From Hybos culiciformis (Eukaryota > Arthropoda > Insecta > Diptera > Hybotidae): 64,000 bases of DNA. The stretch's first letter is position 1. The number at the start of each line of letters is the position of its first letter. This document shows positions 46,113-60,276 of the stretch, piece by piece. Where the stretch lies: positions 41,851,525 through 41,915,524 of the forward strand of contig OZ023273.1 of the NCBI GenBank assembly GCA_964007475.1, in the 5' to 3' direction. The notes under the pieces were generated by a model. It did no database searches. It worked only from the letters and a program-made list of their open reading frames with translations, and was not told where the DNA came from. The position numbers were made by a program, and so were the translations under genes.

Positions 46113-47153
46113 AATTTACTATTAAAAGAAATTATTAAATTGCTATTTTTTTCTTGGAAAAGAAATTTTTTTTTTTAGCCTAATTAAATTTTTTTTATAT
46201 TTTTTATCAATTAAATTAAGTTTGTTTTTTTGTAGATACTTTTCTTTTAACTTTTCTTTTTTTTTTTTAATTAGGCTTTTCTATGATTGCATTATAGAGC
46301 TTTTTCTGAATCATTTTTGAACATAAAAAAAATTATCTGAACTGAATTGAGAATAATCGAATTAAATAATTGTTGTGTCTGTTTTCCCGCCGTATGACGG
46401 ACGGAAGTTTTCTCTTGTGTAAAAAGAAAATATTCGAAATAAATATTTCGAAGAGAAGATTACTGAAAATAAACAAAAAGTTTTACTTTTTTTTTTTTAA
46501 TATTTATTATAATTCTATAAACAAATTTAATTAAAAAAAAAAAAACAATGAAAATATTTGTGCTTAAATTGCATTTGGAAACAATTCATTTCATTAAAAA
46601 ACAAAAAAGTTAATCATTGATCTTCTTTCTTTGTGAAAGTTCTTTTGAAGTAAGCGAATTTTGAAATTGGCAAACAATATATACAAGGTTCATTAGGGTT
46701 TAGTCAAATATATTGTATAATGTAAAAATTATTGTCTGAATATAATAGTATACTCAATAAGAAGCTCATCTGTCTTTTCAAAGTTATTTATTTAATGACT
46801 GACAATCAAAAGAATGTAACAAAAAAGAATGTATATGTTAAGCTAACGATGCTTAGATGAGCCCGAATTCCAATTGATTAATCCAAAAAATTGCATTTCG
46901 TTAAAATCGAGGTAAAATATTTTTAACAAGATAAAATTTCGTAATTTCTTCTTCCACATCGTATGGTGGTTATAAATATTAAAAAAATGATGCTAGTATA
47001 TAATATAAATTTAATATATGTACATATATTAAAAACCTTAGAAATAATCAAAATATTTAACTCAGTCTTGGAATACCAAGTGTTCAAAAGGGAATATGGA
47101 AATACTATAATTTCTCATACAATAAACTTGAAATTTCGTATGTATATATTTTC

Positions 47154-47186
47154 ATCCGTCCATCCGTCCGTCCGTCCGTCCGTCCA
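47154..47186 (+). repeat. (GTCC)n microsatellite
   Basis: CATCCGTC repeats pass into uninterrupted GTCC units. Such tracts are common next to insect dispersed repeats, and the following 200 bp may be one. Confidence 0.8.
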
Positions 47187-48189
47187 TTGTCTGCTTATAA
47201 GTGATGAATCAGCCAATTTTTATTCTTTGAGTGCCAAAACATGCACAAGGATTCGGACTAGAGTTTGGATTTCGATGAAAATTGTTATATTTGTGTATTT
47301 TATGTATAAATAAATGATATTGAAAATTATGTTCGGCCAAGGTATATTAAAATTAAAGTATCTTAAATCGAAATGTTAAAAACGGGCCGCCATAACTACT
47401 TCATTTGATTAACTGTTCTATATTTTTTTTTACAATGTTCATTATACTAACTTACATACGTGTATTTAATATAAATTTATCGGAAGCAAAATTGATCACG
47501 ATCAGTAATTTTTATTATATTTTTTCCTTAATTTCGAAATCAGTTAATTATTTCAACTTTTACAAACAATTAAGAAGTTGTTTTAATTAACACTGTAGCG
47601 TGTAGCATTAATAATCACATTTATTTTTTAGCATGCTTGCAGGCGTAACAAATTGATTACACCAAATCAACCTCAATAAAAAAAACATTAAGTGAGTGTG
47701 AGATTTTTAGTTACACAAATGATAATTGCATATTTTATATACAATAAATTATTAATTTTAATAAAAATCGAAAAACCAAAAAAAAAAATTGAATTTTACA
47801 AGGCTATTCATATTATAATTTAAAAATAACAAAATTGGTAATTATTGTAAAACTTTGAAATTATCAAGAACCTTCCTACAAATGTTCATCTTATAAATAT
47901 CTAACTGACAACTAATATACCAAATCAATAATTGTAAAGCTCACTAGGGATCGTTCAAGGGTTGTTTTTAAACTCATATAGGTACACTTACTCTATAAAT
48001 TTGTCTTATTTCTATCGATATATTATCTATTAATTTAATTAGGTATATTTAATGAAACATATTGTTGCACTTGTATTTAAAATATACATTATGTGTGTAA
48101 TTAAACATCATGCATATAAATATACATATAACATATATACATTAAAATACCATATGTATGCCATTATAATAAAAACATATGTAAGCACT

Positions 48190-48425
48190 TTATAAGAACA
48201 ACTTCACGTACTTCCATGCCAAACACGTAACACTACATCGTTACACGTTACACCTGTGTTTAACTAAATTCCCAGATGGCATAGTTCCAACTTTGGGCAT
48301 TGGTTTTCAGTTCGCACCTCGCGCATATGGAATGCGCTCGAAGCTAAATTGTTTCCGAGCGTCATTTGAACTTGAAATACGGAATCTGACGCTTTAAGAA
48401 GAATGTACATGATTTCCTCCTATCT
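48190..48425 (+). promoter_or_regulatory. possible filamin upstream promoter or noncoding exon
   Basis: A stretch of clearly higher GC in otherwise very AT-rich DNA, 2 kb upstream of the filamin start. It contains TCAGTT, which fits the insect initiator. About 28 bases after its A comes GCTCG, which matches a downstream promoter element in 4 of 5 positions. No long reading frame is present. A spliced leader would fit the strong acceptor at 50087-50088. Alternatively it is a transposon fragment or an unrelated conserved element. Confidence 0.22.
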
Positions 48426-50417
48426 GTCCCACTTTTAACTCCAGTTTAAACATCCTTTCCATAACCACAAATACATAATTCTTCAAGTATAAAAGGTTTA
48501 CGACCTAGTGTTTTGGTAGTTACTATAAAAAAAAAACTAAGTATCTAAATGGATTTTTTTAGTTAAAATTATAAAAATTAGATGCTAAGAATCAGAAGTT
48601 ATTTAATTTACAATAAAAAAAATTATATGAATGAATTTTATGTATTTTTGCCAATACATACTTAAAAAACTTTAAACTATATATTTGAACGCTGTACTAT
48701 TAGATAGACACTAAATATGTATGTACTTACATTATACTGTTTTTCAAAATAATATAGAATCAAGGAAAATAATTTGTTATTTAAACATTTTTTCATTGCC
48801 ATTGCCATTGTCTTGGTCATGGTCATTTATTATTTATTTATTTATTTATTTATTTTGTATTTAATATACATATTAAAAAACAATTAATTGAAAACAAAAA
48901 ATGTGAAATAAAGATGCTAAGAATAAAAGTAAAATCAAGGAAAAGTTTATTTCTTATTTCTTTAAGTAATTTTGATAATTAAATTTAAGAAGATAAAAAA
49001 ATTTTTACGAAAAATATTTTTGTTTCTTTAAAAAAAAATTTCTCTTGAGATTAATTTAGATGAATTTGAATCATATTCTATTGAAATATTTTTTTTTGTT
49101 TGTTTATTATAATTTACTTAGGTACCTCAAAAAAATTATCATATTCTCGACGGATTGTCGTATTATCTTAAAGAAAAGGAAGGTGAAAGAACTTAAAAAA
49201 AATATTGTTCTCCTATTTTCTATATTAAATGATAAACAAGTTCTTGGAATCCAGAATATATCAAAAATATTATGTGTAGTTAACTCGATCATTCTAATAC
49301 CCAATTCCAATAGTACTAAATGTAAATTATAACACCATTAGAGATTATAAATACTATCGCAAAAGTACTTACTAATTTTTTTTTTAATTTCGAATAACTT
49401 TCTCTTTTTTTGTTCTCATGTCTTTTTTTATGGCTTCTTTAAATAAACAGTTTTATCCTTAAGCAAGCTAGCAACTTAAGAATAAAAAATACAAATGCTA
49501 CAAATACAGTAACTCTTCATTAATGAGTTACTGTTTTCAACATTCCGATTTAAGATACTTTACATTTAAGATTCCTTTGTCACAACCAGGGGTTAAAAAT
49601 ATTTTTAGGTTTCTTGAATATACCATTATTCCAATACCATTTTATCATTTATCATATACAAATCTCGTAACAATTTTAATAGAGAACAAGCGGAATTAAT
49701 CATTTTTTAAGTTAAAGACTATTAAGTAATTTAAATATCATATTGCACAGATTTGATTTTACTTAACATAGAAAATCATGAATTGTTGTTTTTGTCAGAA
49801 GCAAAGCTATAAAATTCTCATAATGAATTTATATTATAAAATATTTATGTCATAGAAATATCACATAGAATATATGATATATCAAAATTTTGTAATTAAT
49901 ACATATAGAATATTTATATTTTTTTTACATAAATTTCAAACAAAATTAATAAAACATATTAATGAAAATGTATAATAAATATTTATTAATAATACGACAA
50001 AATTTATACAGATATATATATATATATCTTTTTTTATATTAATAAAATTTTTAATTCGTTCTAAATTTTTATTTTTTTTTTCTTTCAGCCAAATTTTTTT
50101 TTGCACAATATATTTTCTCTACTATTATAATATAGTTTTCAAAACACAACACAAAAATTTTGGTATTGGTGAATAGTTAATGAAGAAAAAAAAAAACAAA
50201 AAAAACTCTCTCATCATCATACAATCACAATATCAATAAAATATATATATAAAAAAAAAACAAAAAAATAAACAAAACCAGACTTTGTATATTAAAAAAA
50301 AAAGAAATAATAAAAAAAAAAAACACAAATCAACAAAAAAATAACAATTTTTTTATTTTTTTATTAAAGAATTTCATTAAAAAAAAGAAAAAAGAAATTA
50401 AATAATAAAAAAAAAAA
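48426..50417 (+). other. probable filamin leader intron and 5' untranslated region
   Basis: AT-rich. A strong acceptor (TTTTTTCTTTCAG) ends at 50088. From there to the ATG is an A-rich leader with no upstream ATG in a good context. If transcription starts near 48.3 kb this is a leader intron (inference). Confidence 0.4.
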
Positions 50418-50615
50418 ATGTTTGGTCGACGTAAGAATAACAATAATAATAATGGTGATAATACCGGCAGTGGTGGAATTCAATCCACCACATCACCGGT
50501 ATATGGGGATTTTAAAAATTCATCAACATCAGTTGAGAATAGGCCGCGTGCGCAATCTGATTTAATAACGGATCGACAACAATTTTTAAATATAAATAAT
50601 AATAATAATAATAAC

Positions 50616-50646
<31 letters not shown>

Positions 50647-52068
50647 GCACCGGTTTTAATCGCAATAATTTAATTGGTAGCACTGGTTTAAATTCCCAAC
50701 AACAACAAACTCAAGGATTTATTGATAACGAAAAAGGATATTACGTTCAACAACAATATTCACAACAGGTGTGTGTTAGTGGTGTTTAAAAAAATAATAT
50801 ATATACCTATATGATTGGAAATAAAATAAAAAAAATTAATATTTTATTTTTGTGTTGTTGGATTGAAATTCCAACCAAACCACATAAAAAAAAAAATCAG
50901 CTTAAAAAAAAAAATTAATGCTCAAAAATTTTATTTACAAAAATTATGTATTTATCATGTATTTATATTAATAATATAAAATATTATGTGAAAAATTATA
51001 GTGTGGTTAAAAAAAATATTAACCATATTATTTTAACATGTTAATGTGTTATAAAAATTGAAGATACAATATTTTATTAAACTGGGGCTCTCAGACGTAC
51101 CGGAAAGTCGGGATTGTCCGAAATTTAACAATATGTTCCGATTGCAACGAGGCATTTTTCCGTAATTCGAAATTCTATAATTAAAACCTTTTTCTACTAA
51201 ACACCAGCTGGATAATTAACGTATTTTAACGGTGTGTAACTTATAAAATTTGTAAGAAAAATCTTTTTTGATCGAATGTGAATTAAGGTAAAAAATAATT
51301 GATTAAAACGGAAGCGGTCAAATCTAATGATTAATACTTATAACATAAAGGAATTAAATCCCTATATATTAATCTTAATGAAAATCTGAGAGCCCTACAT
51401 TAAAAGCATTCCTCTTTGTCTTTTTTTATTTTTTGATCAAAATTATGTTTATCCTAAACCTATAAGTTTTATTAAATTTTTGGTGATCAAAGATTTTACA
51501 TTTGAAGCTAAAATATTTTAATTACAATAATTTTTTATTCAATTTCAATTTTTAACCAAAATTATTTTTTACATCTTGAGTTTCTCAAACATTTAGACAT
51601 AATTAAAAGGGTTTTAATATTTGAGACTACTTACCTATATAATATTCCATTACGTCAGCTTTTTATTTTTGTTTCTTCAATTTATTTAAAAAAAAAAAAT
51701 AATAATAATAATTAATAATAATAATAGCTTATAATAAATTTTAAATTAGAGTGGTGGAGGTGATTTTGAAGAAGAAGAAAATATGGAAGCAGAACGGGAA
51801 CTAGCCGAAGATGCACAATGGAAAAAAATTCAACAAAATACATTCACTCGTTGGGCTAACGAACATTTAAAGCTAATTGATCGTTCAGTTGTTAATTTGG
51901 AAGAGGATTTATCTGATGGATTACGATTGATAGCATTAATTGAAATTTTGGCACAAAAAAATTTACCAAAATACAATAAACGTCCAACATTCCGTAGTCA
52001 AAAATTGGAAAATGTTTCGGTTGCATTGAAATTTTTAGAAGATGAAGGCATTAAAATTGTTAATATTG
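50418..52068 (+). CDS. cher: filamin (cheerio), first two coding exons; continues past window
   Basis: Exon 50418-50768 (117 codons) ends CAG/GTGTGT. Exon 51750-52068 follows AG and ends ATTG/GTGAGT in phase 1. Exon 1 is low complexity: Asn/Gln-rich with a run of about 17 Asn, beginning MFGRRKNN. Exon 2 opens with an acidic stretch (DFEEEEN). It then gives the start of the first calponin-homology domain of filamin: [20 protein letters not shown], then [15 protein letters not shown] and [19 protein letters not shown]. This is near-identical to Drosophila Cheerio and vertebrate filamin CH1. Filamin crosslinks actin filaments as a dimer and anchors membrane receptors. The rest of CH1, CH2 and the immunoglobulin-like repeats lie beyond 64000. 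The ATG is preceded by an A-rich leader. A good acceptor at 50087-50088 suggests the leader itself is spliced. Confidence 0.92.
50594..50645 (+). repeat. (AAT)n microsatellite coding for poly-Asn in filamin
   Basis: An AAT run with two AAC interruptions inside filamin exon 1. It is in frame and gives about 17 consecutive Asn. Confidence 0.9.
51083..51397. mobile_element. 315-bp element with hAT-like ends in filamin intron 1
   Basis: The ends are TGGGGCTCTCAGA on the left and, read inward from the right, TAGGGCTCTCAGA. Flanks TATTAAAC and CATTAAAA share 6 of 8 bases, consistent with an old 8-bp duplication. The interior has no coding signal. Confidence 0.5.
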
Positions 52069-55000
52069 GTGAGTAAAATTTTATATATTATTATTATGCC
52101 TGTAGTTACTTATATATATTTTACTTAAATTTAATTTTTTTTTTTTTATTGTATTAATTTTTATACGTAGGTACATATTTATTCAGAATTTAGTCATAAT
52201 TTATAATTTATTAGTCATTGTTGTTATAAAAATGTAATTCTGTTTTATATTTTTAAACGTCGTAAAAAATTTGTACATAAATATTTATTTACTTAAAAAA
52301 TTGCCACATATAAATGACCGTGACTGATCTTTAATTAACGTAATATTCGTTAATCCTTAAATGAAACATTCCATTTTCTCATAAATTCGTCCACTAGAAT
52401 GCATTTGAATTTTAATTTTATTGACGTAATCCCTGAAAGAGTAAGAGTACTCAACAATATTCTGCGGTTTAATTCAGAACTACTTATATGTTAATGAAAC
52501 TATGTTTTTTTAAATTGTCTAAAAGTATAAAAGTACACACTAGAAACACGAACGCAACGTCAAAATTCTAAACATTTCGCTTTAAATTGGAATTACCTGC
52601 GATAATATTTCGAAAATGATAAAATTATTTGTTTTTGTTGAAATACTTAATGATACTTAATTGTTCCGTGTGTATATACTTTGTAGTCAATATATATATT
52701 TTTTTTCATATTTTGCTGACTGAATTTATTATTTTTACCTCGATTTATACACATGTTGATTTAATAAAATATATTTTGAATATAAAGCTCAAGATAAATT
52801 TATTTACAACTTTATATTGATAAGAAAATTTGGGTAGAAAATTGCATTAAAATTTTTTAAAAAAAATAAAATATTTTTGGTAGATACGTAGTAGGTAATC
52901 GTATAAAATACACGCGCGCTGGTATCATCCATATTGAGATCTGATCATAAATAATAAAGTTACTATTAATATTTGCCTTGTTATGTTTCTTCGGCTTCTG
53001 CCCCCGGTTTATAGAAAGCTTGAGTCGTAGCCATTTGTATTTTTCCACAGTATTATTTTAATATAAGTATAAAAATAAGAATAGTATAGAATTAAGATAG
53101 GACAAGATAGCCGTTTGGGTGAATATCTTTTTAATTATACCTAATTTTTTAAGACTTTTTTATTTTCGTAAGCTGTGTAAAATAAGAAAGCATTAATTTC
53201 TATTTTAATTAAGAAAATATATATATATATATATGTATTTCCATAATGTAATATGTAGTACATATAAGTATATATTTATTTCATACATTTTTATGCTTGT
53301 TTGTTGAAATACATATCAATTTTCACTATTTCTATTTTAGTATTTCAAGTTCAAGTTTAAATTTGATCATATTTGTTGTTGAAGAATTTAACTTTCAACA
53401 TTATATCTACATTTCTGTAACTGATATTAAAGATTTTCATATTATATTTTTGAAGATTAATATATGAGATCAACTTTAACTTATGTGATATGAAAATTTT
53501 AAATAAGTAGGTAAATTTAATTTCTTGGAAATATTTAAGTGTACCATTATTGGAATTAAAAATTGCATATTACTAAAAATGTACATAAAATTAAAACCAC
53601 TTTATTTAAAACTAAACTAATTACTACAAATAACATAGAAAATTACAATTATTATTACCTAATACGATGAGGTTTATATATAAAATGAGAAATTATAAAT
53701 TCAAGATTATATGTAGGTACATATTTACAGATATGTGTGGTTAGAAAATTTTTTTTTTTTTTTGACAAAAATAGAAAATTATTATAATTTTAGAAATGCG
53801 GTGAAATGGAGATAAGATAAAATAATGAAATTAGGTTTTTAACAAAAATTGGAATGATGTAAAAAAACAAAATTAAATTTTATAATTCAGATAAAAAAAT
53901 TTGCATAAAAATATGGATTTCCATATCAAATATAAGTATATGTAACGTATATTCCTAAAGGAACTTTATTGTTCAATCACTCTATTGTTTATTTTTCAAT
54001 TAGTTAAAGTAACTATTGTTTTAAATTGATTAAAAATTTATTTCAAAATTGGTCCTCAGTTCGGAGTATGCTAATAAGGTATTAATTTTTTGAACTTTTG
54101 CTCAATTTTATAATTTATAAAATGATTAAATTTATATTTTGAAGATCGATTCAATAGATTATATAACCATTATTAATAAAACTTAGAATTTTGAATAATT
54201 ATATTAATGCTGAAATGATGATCTTACCCTTAAAAGTGGATTAATTATTTTTTTGTGAACTTGGATTAACTTTTTTTTCTTATTCTGGTCTTCATAAGAA
54301 CGTTTGGACGGAAGAAACCAAATATTTCAACCTTGACTTGAAAAAAAAAACAATTTTTTTTTTGCTTATAATTTGCAAAACTTCATTTATATATTGTTAT
54401 GTATTAAATTGCGAATTTTTTTCCAAAAAATAAATAAAATTACTGCTCATAAATGTGTTAAAATGAATATGTAAAGTTAAAAGAGAATATACATAAACCT
54501 GTATGATGTCATTTTATAAATAAAAAAAAATAAGAATAAAGGTAGAAAATTTTATATTTCACAGTGTTTATTTTTAGCTGACTTTTTGTTTTGTTGCGGT
54601 GTATAGTAGCGATATCAATATCAGATACTCAACATTCTTTTTAATGAGCTCAGTGTATATAATAAAATGAAGTTATAGTTGTTGTATACTAGAGAGAAGT
54701 TAGAGTCATTGAATTTAAAATATTTTAAATAACACTTGAACATACCTTATATAAGTATATGTATATATCACAAATATTTACTTAAAGACTTTCTCTTCAT
54801 TTCTTTAATTTAAATCTGTAACGATTTGAGTGGATCACTAAATGGATTTGTTAATATTGACATTTTTTTAGTGAAATTACATTATCCCGTAATCATATCA
54901 TTTTCTGTAGTTCTCTTGGCTAATTCTTATTTTGCCATTATTGTAGATATTTATCAATGTAACATGGAAACAAGTTATCAAAGTTTGCATACCTTTTCTT

Positions 55001-58000
55001 GATTTGAAGTTGAAATTTAAGTTCAATACGTTTGGAAATGATTATTTGAACTTGCTTGAATCAATCTTCTTGATTTTTTTCTTCAACGTAGTTCTAGTGA
55101 TATGGAAAATAATCTATAAAATTTTAATAGTAGTGATAGTATAAGTTAATCAAATAGGCTTTTTCATTGCTTTAATGAATTTAATATAATTTATGAATTA
55201 AGTATTTTTGCTTTCGTATCTTATCTTAATCAAATAAAATTCAGCAACTGCAATCTTTTATGACATTTTGAAATTTTATGAAAATTATTCTGTGTCATAA
55301 GTCCAATGCTATCTATCTTGCTATAACTATAATATTTTTTAACTTACTTACCTGAAATAAAACTTATTTTAATTTTCGCCCGTAAGAAACACGTTTTGTT
55401 GTTCAATTTTATCCAATGCACTAAGAATTTAAAAAGTATAAATTATTGGAAAATCAATGATATCTATTACTTTAATTACTCGAACTTTTCAAGGAAAAAG
55501 TAAATTAGAAATAATTATTTAGTACTATATTTAAAAGTTTGCAAAAACAAGCAGCTGACTTATATTTAAGTACTTTGAAATATTAGTACATATATAAAAT
55601 AATCATATTCAGCAAAAATATTGCAATATTTTTATTCACAAATACTATGTTGCAAAAAAATTCAGAACCAGCCAGTATTCTTATTCAATTTAAAAAACAT
55701 TGCAAATACATAAAATATAGCAATGTAGTCAATGAGTATGAAAATAAATATATCACCTGTACTTACAAGTATTCATTGAACATTGCCAATATTTGGTGCA
55801 ATATTTAAAATTTTTTTTTCAATACAATATAACGAATTTGTTTGTTACATTATTCTTTGAATCCGAAAATACTTACTTAAATATAGTCAGCTATATTCAT
55901 AACTAAAAGTAATTTTTAGAACATTGGAAAACTTTTAAACGTATTAAGAAAATATTCTACTACTACTAGGTACACATTGGTTGGAAAATTCTTTAAATAG
56001 AGTTGTTTTCAGTGGTTCTTAGATTGTTCTCAATTAACCACGCAACGAACATTTTTTTTTTAACTGACAAATATTTAATGACATAATGATAAAAGTATTT
56101 TAGAAATTTTTTTAATAATGTTTTCATGATTCATGCATTAATTTTTAATTTGTCAAAAAGAATATTTGCAAGAATTTAATTGTTTTATTTTGCAAAAATT
56201 AACTAACAAAATCTCAGTTCTAAAGTACTCAGTAATTCAAATTTTACGTACATACAAGAATATTTAGTCTAAAAATATATTTTCAAACACGAACAGAAGT
56301 AAATAACAAAAATTAAAAAAAAAATATATATATAAAATTTTTATTGATACTATTTTCAATTTGAGTTGATTGACCTAATAAAGATAATTATTACGCTACA
56401 TAATATGTAATTTAAGTTAATTTTTATTGATTTACAATAGTTCTGCTAATCAAAACAAAAAAAAAAAAAAGAAGCAAAGTTTTTTTTACAGTATCATCAT
56501 CACGTCAATTTAAATTATACTACACTATAAATAAAAATAAAATATTAAAATTGAACAAAAAAAGGGAAAATAAAATAAAAATATGCATTTTTATTATTAT
56601 TATTAATATTATTTTTTTAATAATGAACAATTCAGTTTCTTTTTATATAAATTAGGAATTATTTCTTTACCATATATTCATTTTAATGTTAATATATATT
56701 TATATATATTTTATATATTTTTATTCGAATAATTAATTCAAAATAATGATAATAAAAAAAAATACAATAGATGTACGTGATGTGCATAAACATAATTATT
56801 TAAAAATATTTGTTTATCAATTTGTGACTATTATTATTAGATTTTCTGTTAACCATTTACTATTTGATTGATAAACAAAATATGTAAGTGTACATACTTG
56901 ACTATTATAATACAAAATAGTATAAAAAGATACCTGTTACACCTTAAGGTTATAACAAGAAAGAAAGCAATGGGGCTCCAGAATGCATTATCTGTCAATC
57001 AGTGATTAAATTGTTTTTATATCTATAAACTTTTATGAGTATAAATGAAATTGGCTTAGATAAGGGATATTTTAATGATTGAATAATTTAATGATAATAA
57101 TAACAATTCAATCATTTAATTTATGCATTTTTATGCTCACAATATTCACAAATTTGAATCTAAATATTATTTTTTGAAGTTTTTATGTTAAAATAAAATA
57201 AAAAATATTTGACAACATGAAAATAACTACTAAAAAAAATAACTTAATGTCTCTCGAGTTATTCTGAACTATAAAGTTGGAAATGTTTATCTTTTTCTAG
57301 ATCTTTTCTTAAGAAAGTTCTATATTTGCTCCTATGTCACTTAAGTTAAGTACTTATATAAAAGATTTTACAGTTAAACAGGTCATATTAATTGGTTAAC
57401 CATAATACCTATCAGAAATTAATTTAACGATATTAAAGATTGCTGTATAAAAATTTTATTATAATCATTTTTATATACGTAAAAAAACTTATTTATATGT
57501 ATGTATATGTATTTTCCTGAGGGAATAATAATACTTGTTAAATGCCAATATAGATTTACAAAATTACTTTTCATTCCAGAACTAAAGAACATTATACCTG
57601 GTATTAAGGAATATTTGTAGCTAGCAAGTAATAAAATATGCTTTTAATCACTTAAGTATTATTATATCTGTTTAAGTGATTTTTATTCTTTTGAATGACA
57701 ATCTCATTGATTTTTGTTTCGTAAAATTAAAAATAAACGTGAAGATTATCAGAAATGAATACTAAGTATATTTAATAAACAATTTGTGTGGTTTTTGTTT
57801 CAAAATGTGTGTAGGGTAATAATTAAGTTTTTGTCTAAGATATTAATCCGATTAGTTTAATTAAAACTTGACAATTTTGTGAAATCGAACACGGAGCTAA
57901 ACAGCGGGTTCTTTGATACCTTATAGAATTTTAAAATTAAGAATTAACCAAAATTTAAAAAATCTTTAATTTCAAACAAAGTTTTTTATACACATTAAGA

Positions 58001-58737
58001 GACATAGAGTTGAATATAATTTGTTATAGTGACAAAAACATTCTCTTTACTGAAAAATAATATTACAGTTTTCATTGAGGTTTTCATTGACGATACCCAG
58101 TAAGCCGAAAGGAAGAAAATTAAACAAACAGAAAACTATATTTATGTATTAACAATTTCCTTTTTCAATTCTTGATTATGAAAAATATACTATTAAAATT
58201 ATTCTGAGGAATTAAGATGACTGCTTATTGAATCAATCGTCCAATAATATTCTGATGATGACTGGTATTAATTTCTATTTAATCTTATTTGAGTTTTTGA
58301 AATAAAAATGTTAAATTGGTAACGGAAATAATTATGACATAATTTTTAACCTGAAATTTTTAAAGGCTGTTCATTTTATTTATTGTATATTAATAGATCT
58401 GGCATATAATTTAGGATGCAATTATATAAATTTGCATATTTTTTTGTTTTAATTATAAAAATAATGAAACTATTAATTTTAGCCATAATAATTTTATAAT
58501 AGTCAACTTTTTATTACTTATACAAAGCCATATATTTGCTTATATATGATCCGAAAACTATTAGGAATTGATTTAATATAATTTAGGTATTTATTATAGC
58601 TTGAACAATAATTCCAATAAACATTCAGGTTCAAAGTAGAGGAATATAATATATTCTATAAATTCTTACTTTTTAGTCTTTTTTTTTAATTTGATTCAAG
58701 ATAAGAGACTTTATTTATACTTAAAGCATAATATGAA

Positions 58738-58895
58738 GTTGTCTGCGGCAGATATCCCTGATTTCACAGAAATTATCTACGGCTACGCGGTAGAAATCAT
58801 TTCGGGTATAAATAGGCTATTTTTCCCGGATCATAACTTCAGTTGATCGTAATCCGGCAACATAATACCGTTCACGTGCCCCTGCGGGCCAAAAA
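58738..58895. repeat. GC-richer repeat fragment, retroelement-like
   Basis: A short island within the filamin intron containing GTCTGCGGCAGATATCCCTG, CTACGCGGTAGAAATC and GGGTATAAATAGGCTATTTT. The last phrase recalls RTE-type element ends. No complete structure can be seen. Confidence 0.35.
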
Positions 58896-60186
58896 AAAAA
58901 TATTACTTCAAAATCGCGAATAAATTCATATACCCTTAAATTCACTCATGTTTCTACCCTTATGCGTACCCACCTAATTTAAGGTATGTAGTATAGAGGT
59001 AATTTGTAGTCAAGCTTGACTTCGATATATTTAAATGAAATAACTAACCAGATATAATGTTGCTAATGTTATGCACACAACTTATATTTAACTCTTAATT
59101 CAATGCGTCATACCGGCCTTTTGTTTTAATGTCAATAGTAATTGTTTAGCAGCCAAGGAAAAGCTCTGTTAAATTTTTGTGGTCATTTAAGTGGTCATTT
59201 ATGTGGCTTATGTTTTATGTATTATAAGTATATCAACTTTCATACTTGTTTCAATTGAATATATATTGTTTATACTGAAATCGGTATTATAAATAAGTTG
59301 TTGTTGTTTAATGTGTAAGCTTTTCTAAAATGAGAAACTTTTTTTTTTTTTAATTTATATGTACAATATAAAGAAAGAACCGCATACTTTCAAATCGATG
59401 AGATATTAATTATTATTTTTGTTTCGGTCAATTATTAAGAATAATGATCCAATCAAGATTTGGGTCATTATTATATGATTTTTATATCGGTCATTTTATA
59501 AAAATTCATTACATATATATTTAATTTAAAATTTATGGTTTTAAAACAGACTTATATTCTGTAAATTTCTCTAAGGTGTTATTATAGAAATTTAATCAAC
59601 AATGTTATGAAATGTAATAAAAAAAAATTTACCGATACAGCATTAACAGCATAATGCACTACAAAAATCTTAATTTAAGAATCTACAACAAGTCAACAAG
59701 TTTTAAGAAAATTTCCGGTTTTTTTTTTTTTTTTTTATATAAAACTGAGAGGAAAAAATTAAGAATTTATCCGAATGGTAATTATGATAATTTTTCTTAA
59801 CCTCAAGAAAAATAAGAAAATGTGGAGAAAAAAAATTCAATAAAAATTTATAAACTGGAAAAATAATTACATGGTCTGGGTTCAAGTTTAAGAAAAAAAA
59901 AAAGAACAAAATAATATTAGTAGTAATATAATAGTTTTATAAGTTGAAGCTAATTGAATTGATTTCTTATCAATTATATAATAGGTGTTGTGACTGTCAT
60001 GTTAATTTTCAAGTTCTGTCAATATATATTGTATAAAAATCTTCAGTAAAGTCTATTAAAAACGTAATCCAATAATATATCGGTTAAGTAATTATATTTT
60101 CCTTACGTATTTACCAACAACCATTGATTAAGGATACTGAAAAGATTATCAATTTCATAAAACATTTTTTTTTGTATTTTAATTTG

Positions 60187-60276
60187 AAGATGTTAGTCAA
60201 ACAAAATAAAATGCTGTTAATACACCGATAAATATCAATCTTTCCAAAGTATTTTATTTCGTTTTACTAACATCTT
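60187..60276. repeat. 90-nt hairpin in filamin intron
   Basis: Two 29-nt arms (60187-60215 and 60248-60276) pair with three mismatches around a 32-nt loop. The left arm starts AAGATGTTAGT. The size fits either a very short MITE or a microRNA precursor. The sequence does not decide between them. Confidence 0.5.

Larger units (their letters stand above)
43838..48189. other. intergenic between SUV3 and filamin, second part
   Basis: Contains the retroelement tail at 44735, the GC-rich hairpins at 46050 and the (GTCC)n tract. Otherwise AT-rich without coding evidence. Confidence 0.55.

Noticed and set aside
49060..49332. 90-codon frame upstream of filamin
   Set aside because: Leu/Ile/Lys-rich from AT composition; an overlapping frame exists on the opposite strand.
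50480..50683. Poly-Leu minus-strand frame
   Set aside because: Antisense reading of the AAT repeat in filamin exon 1.
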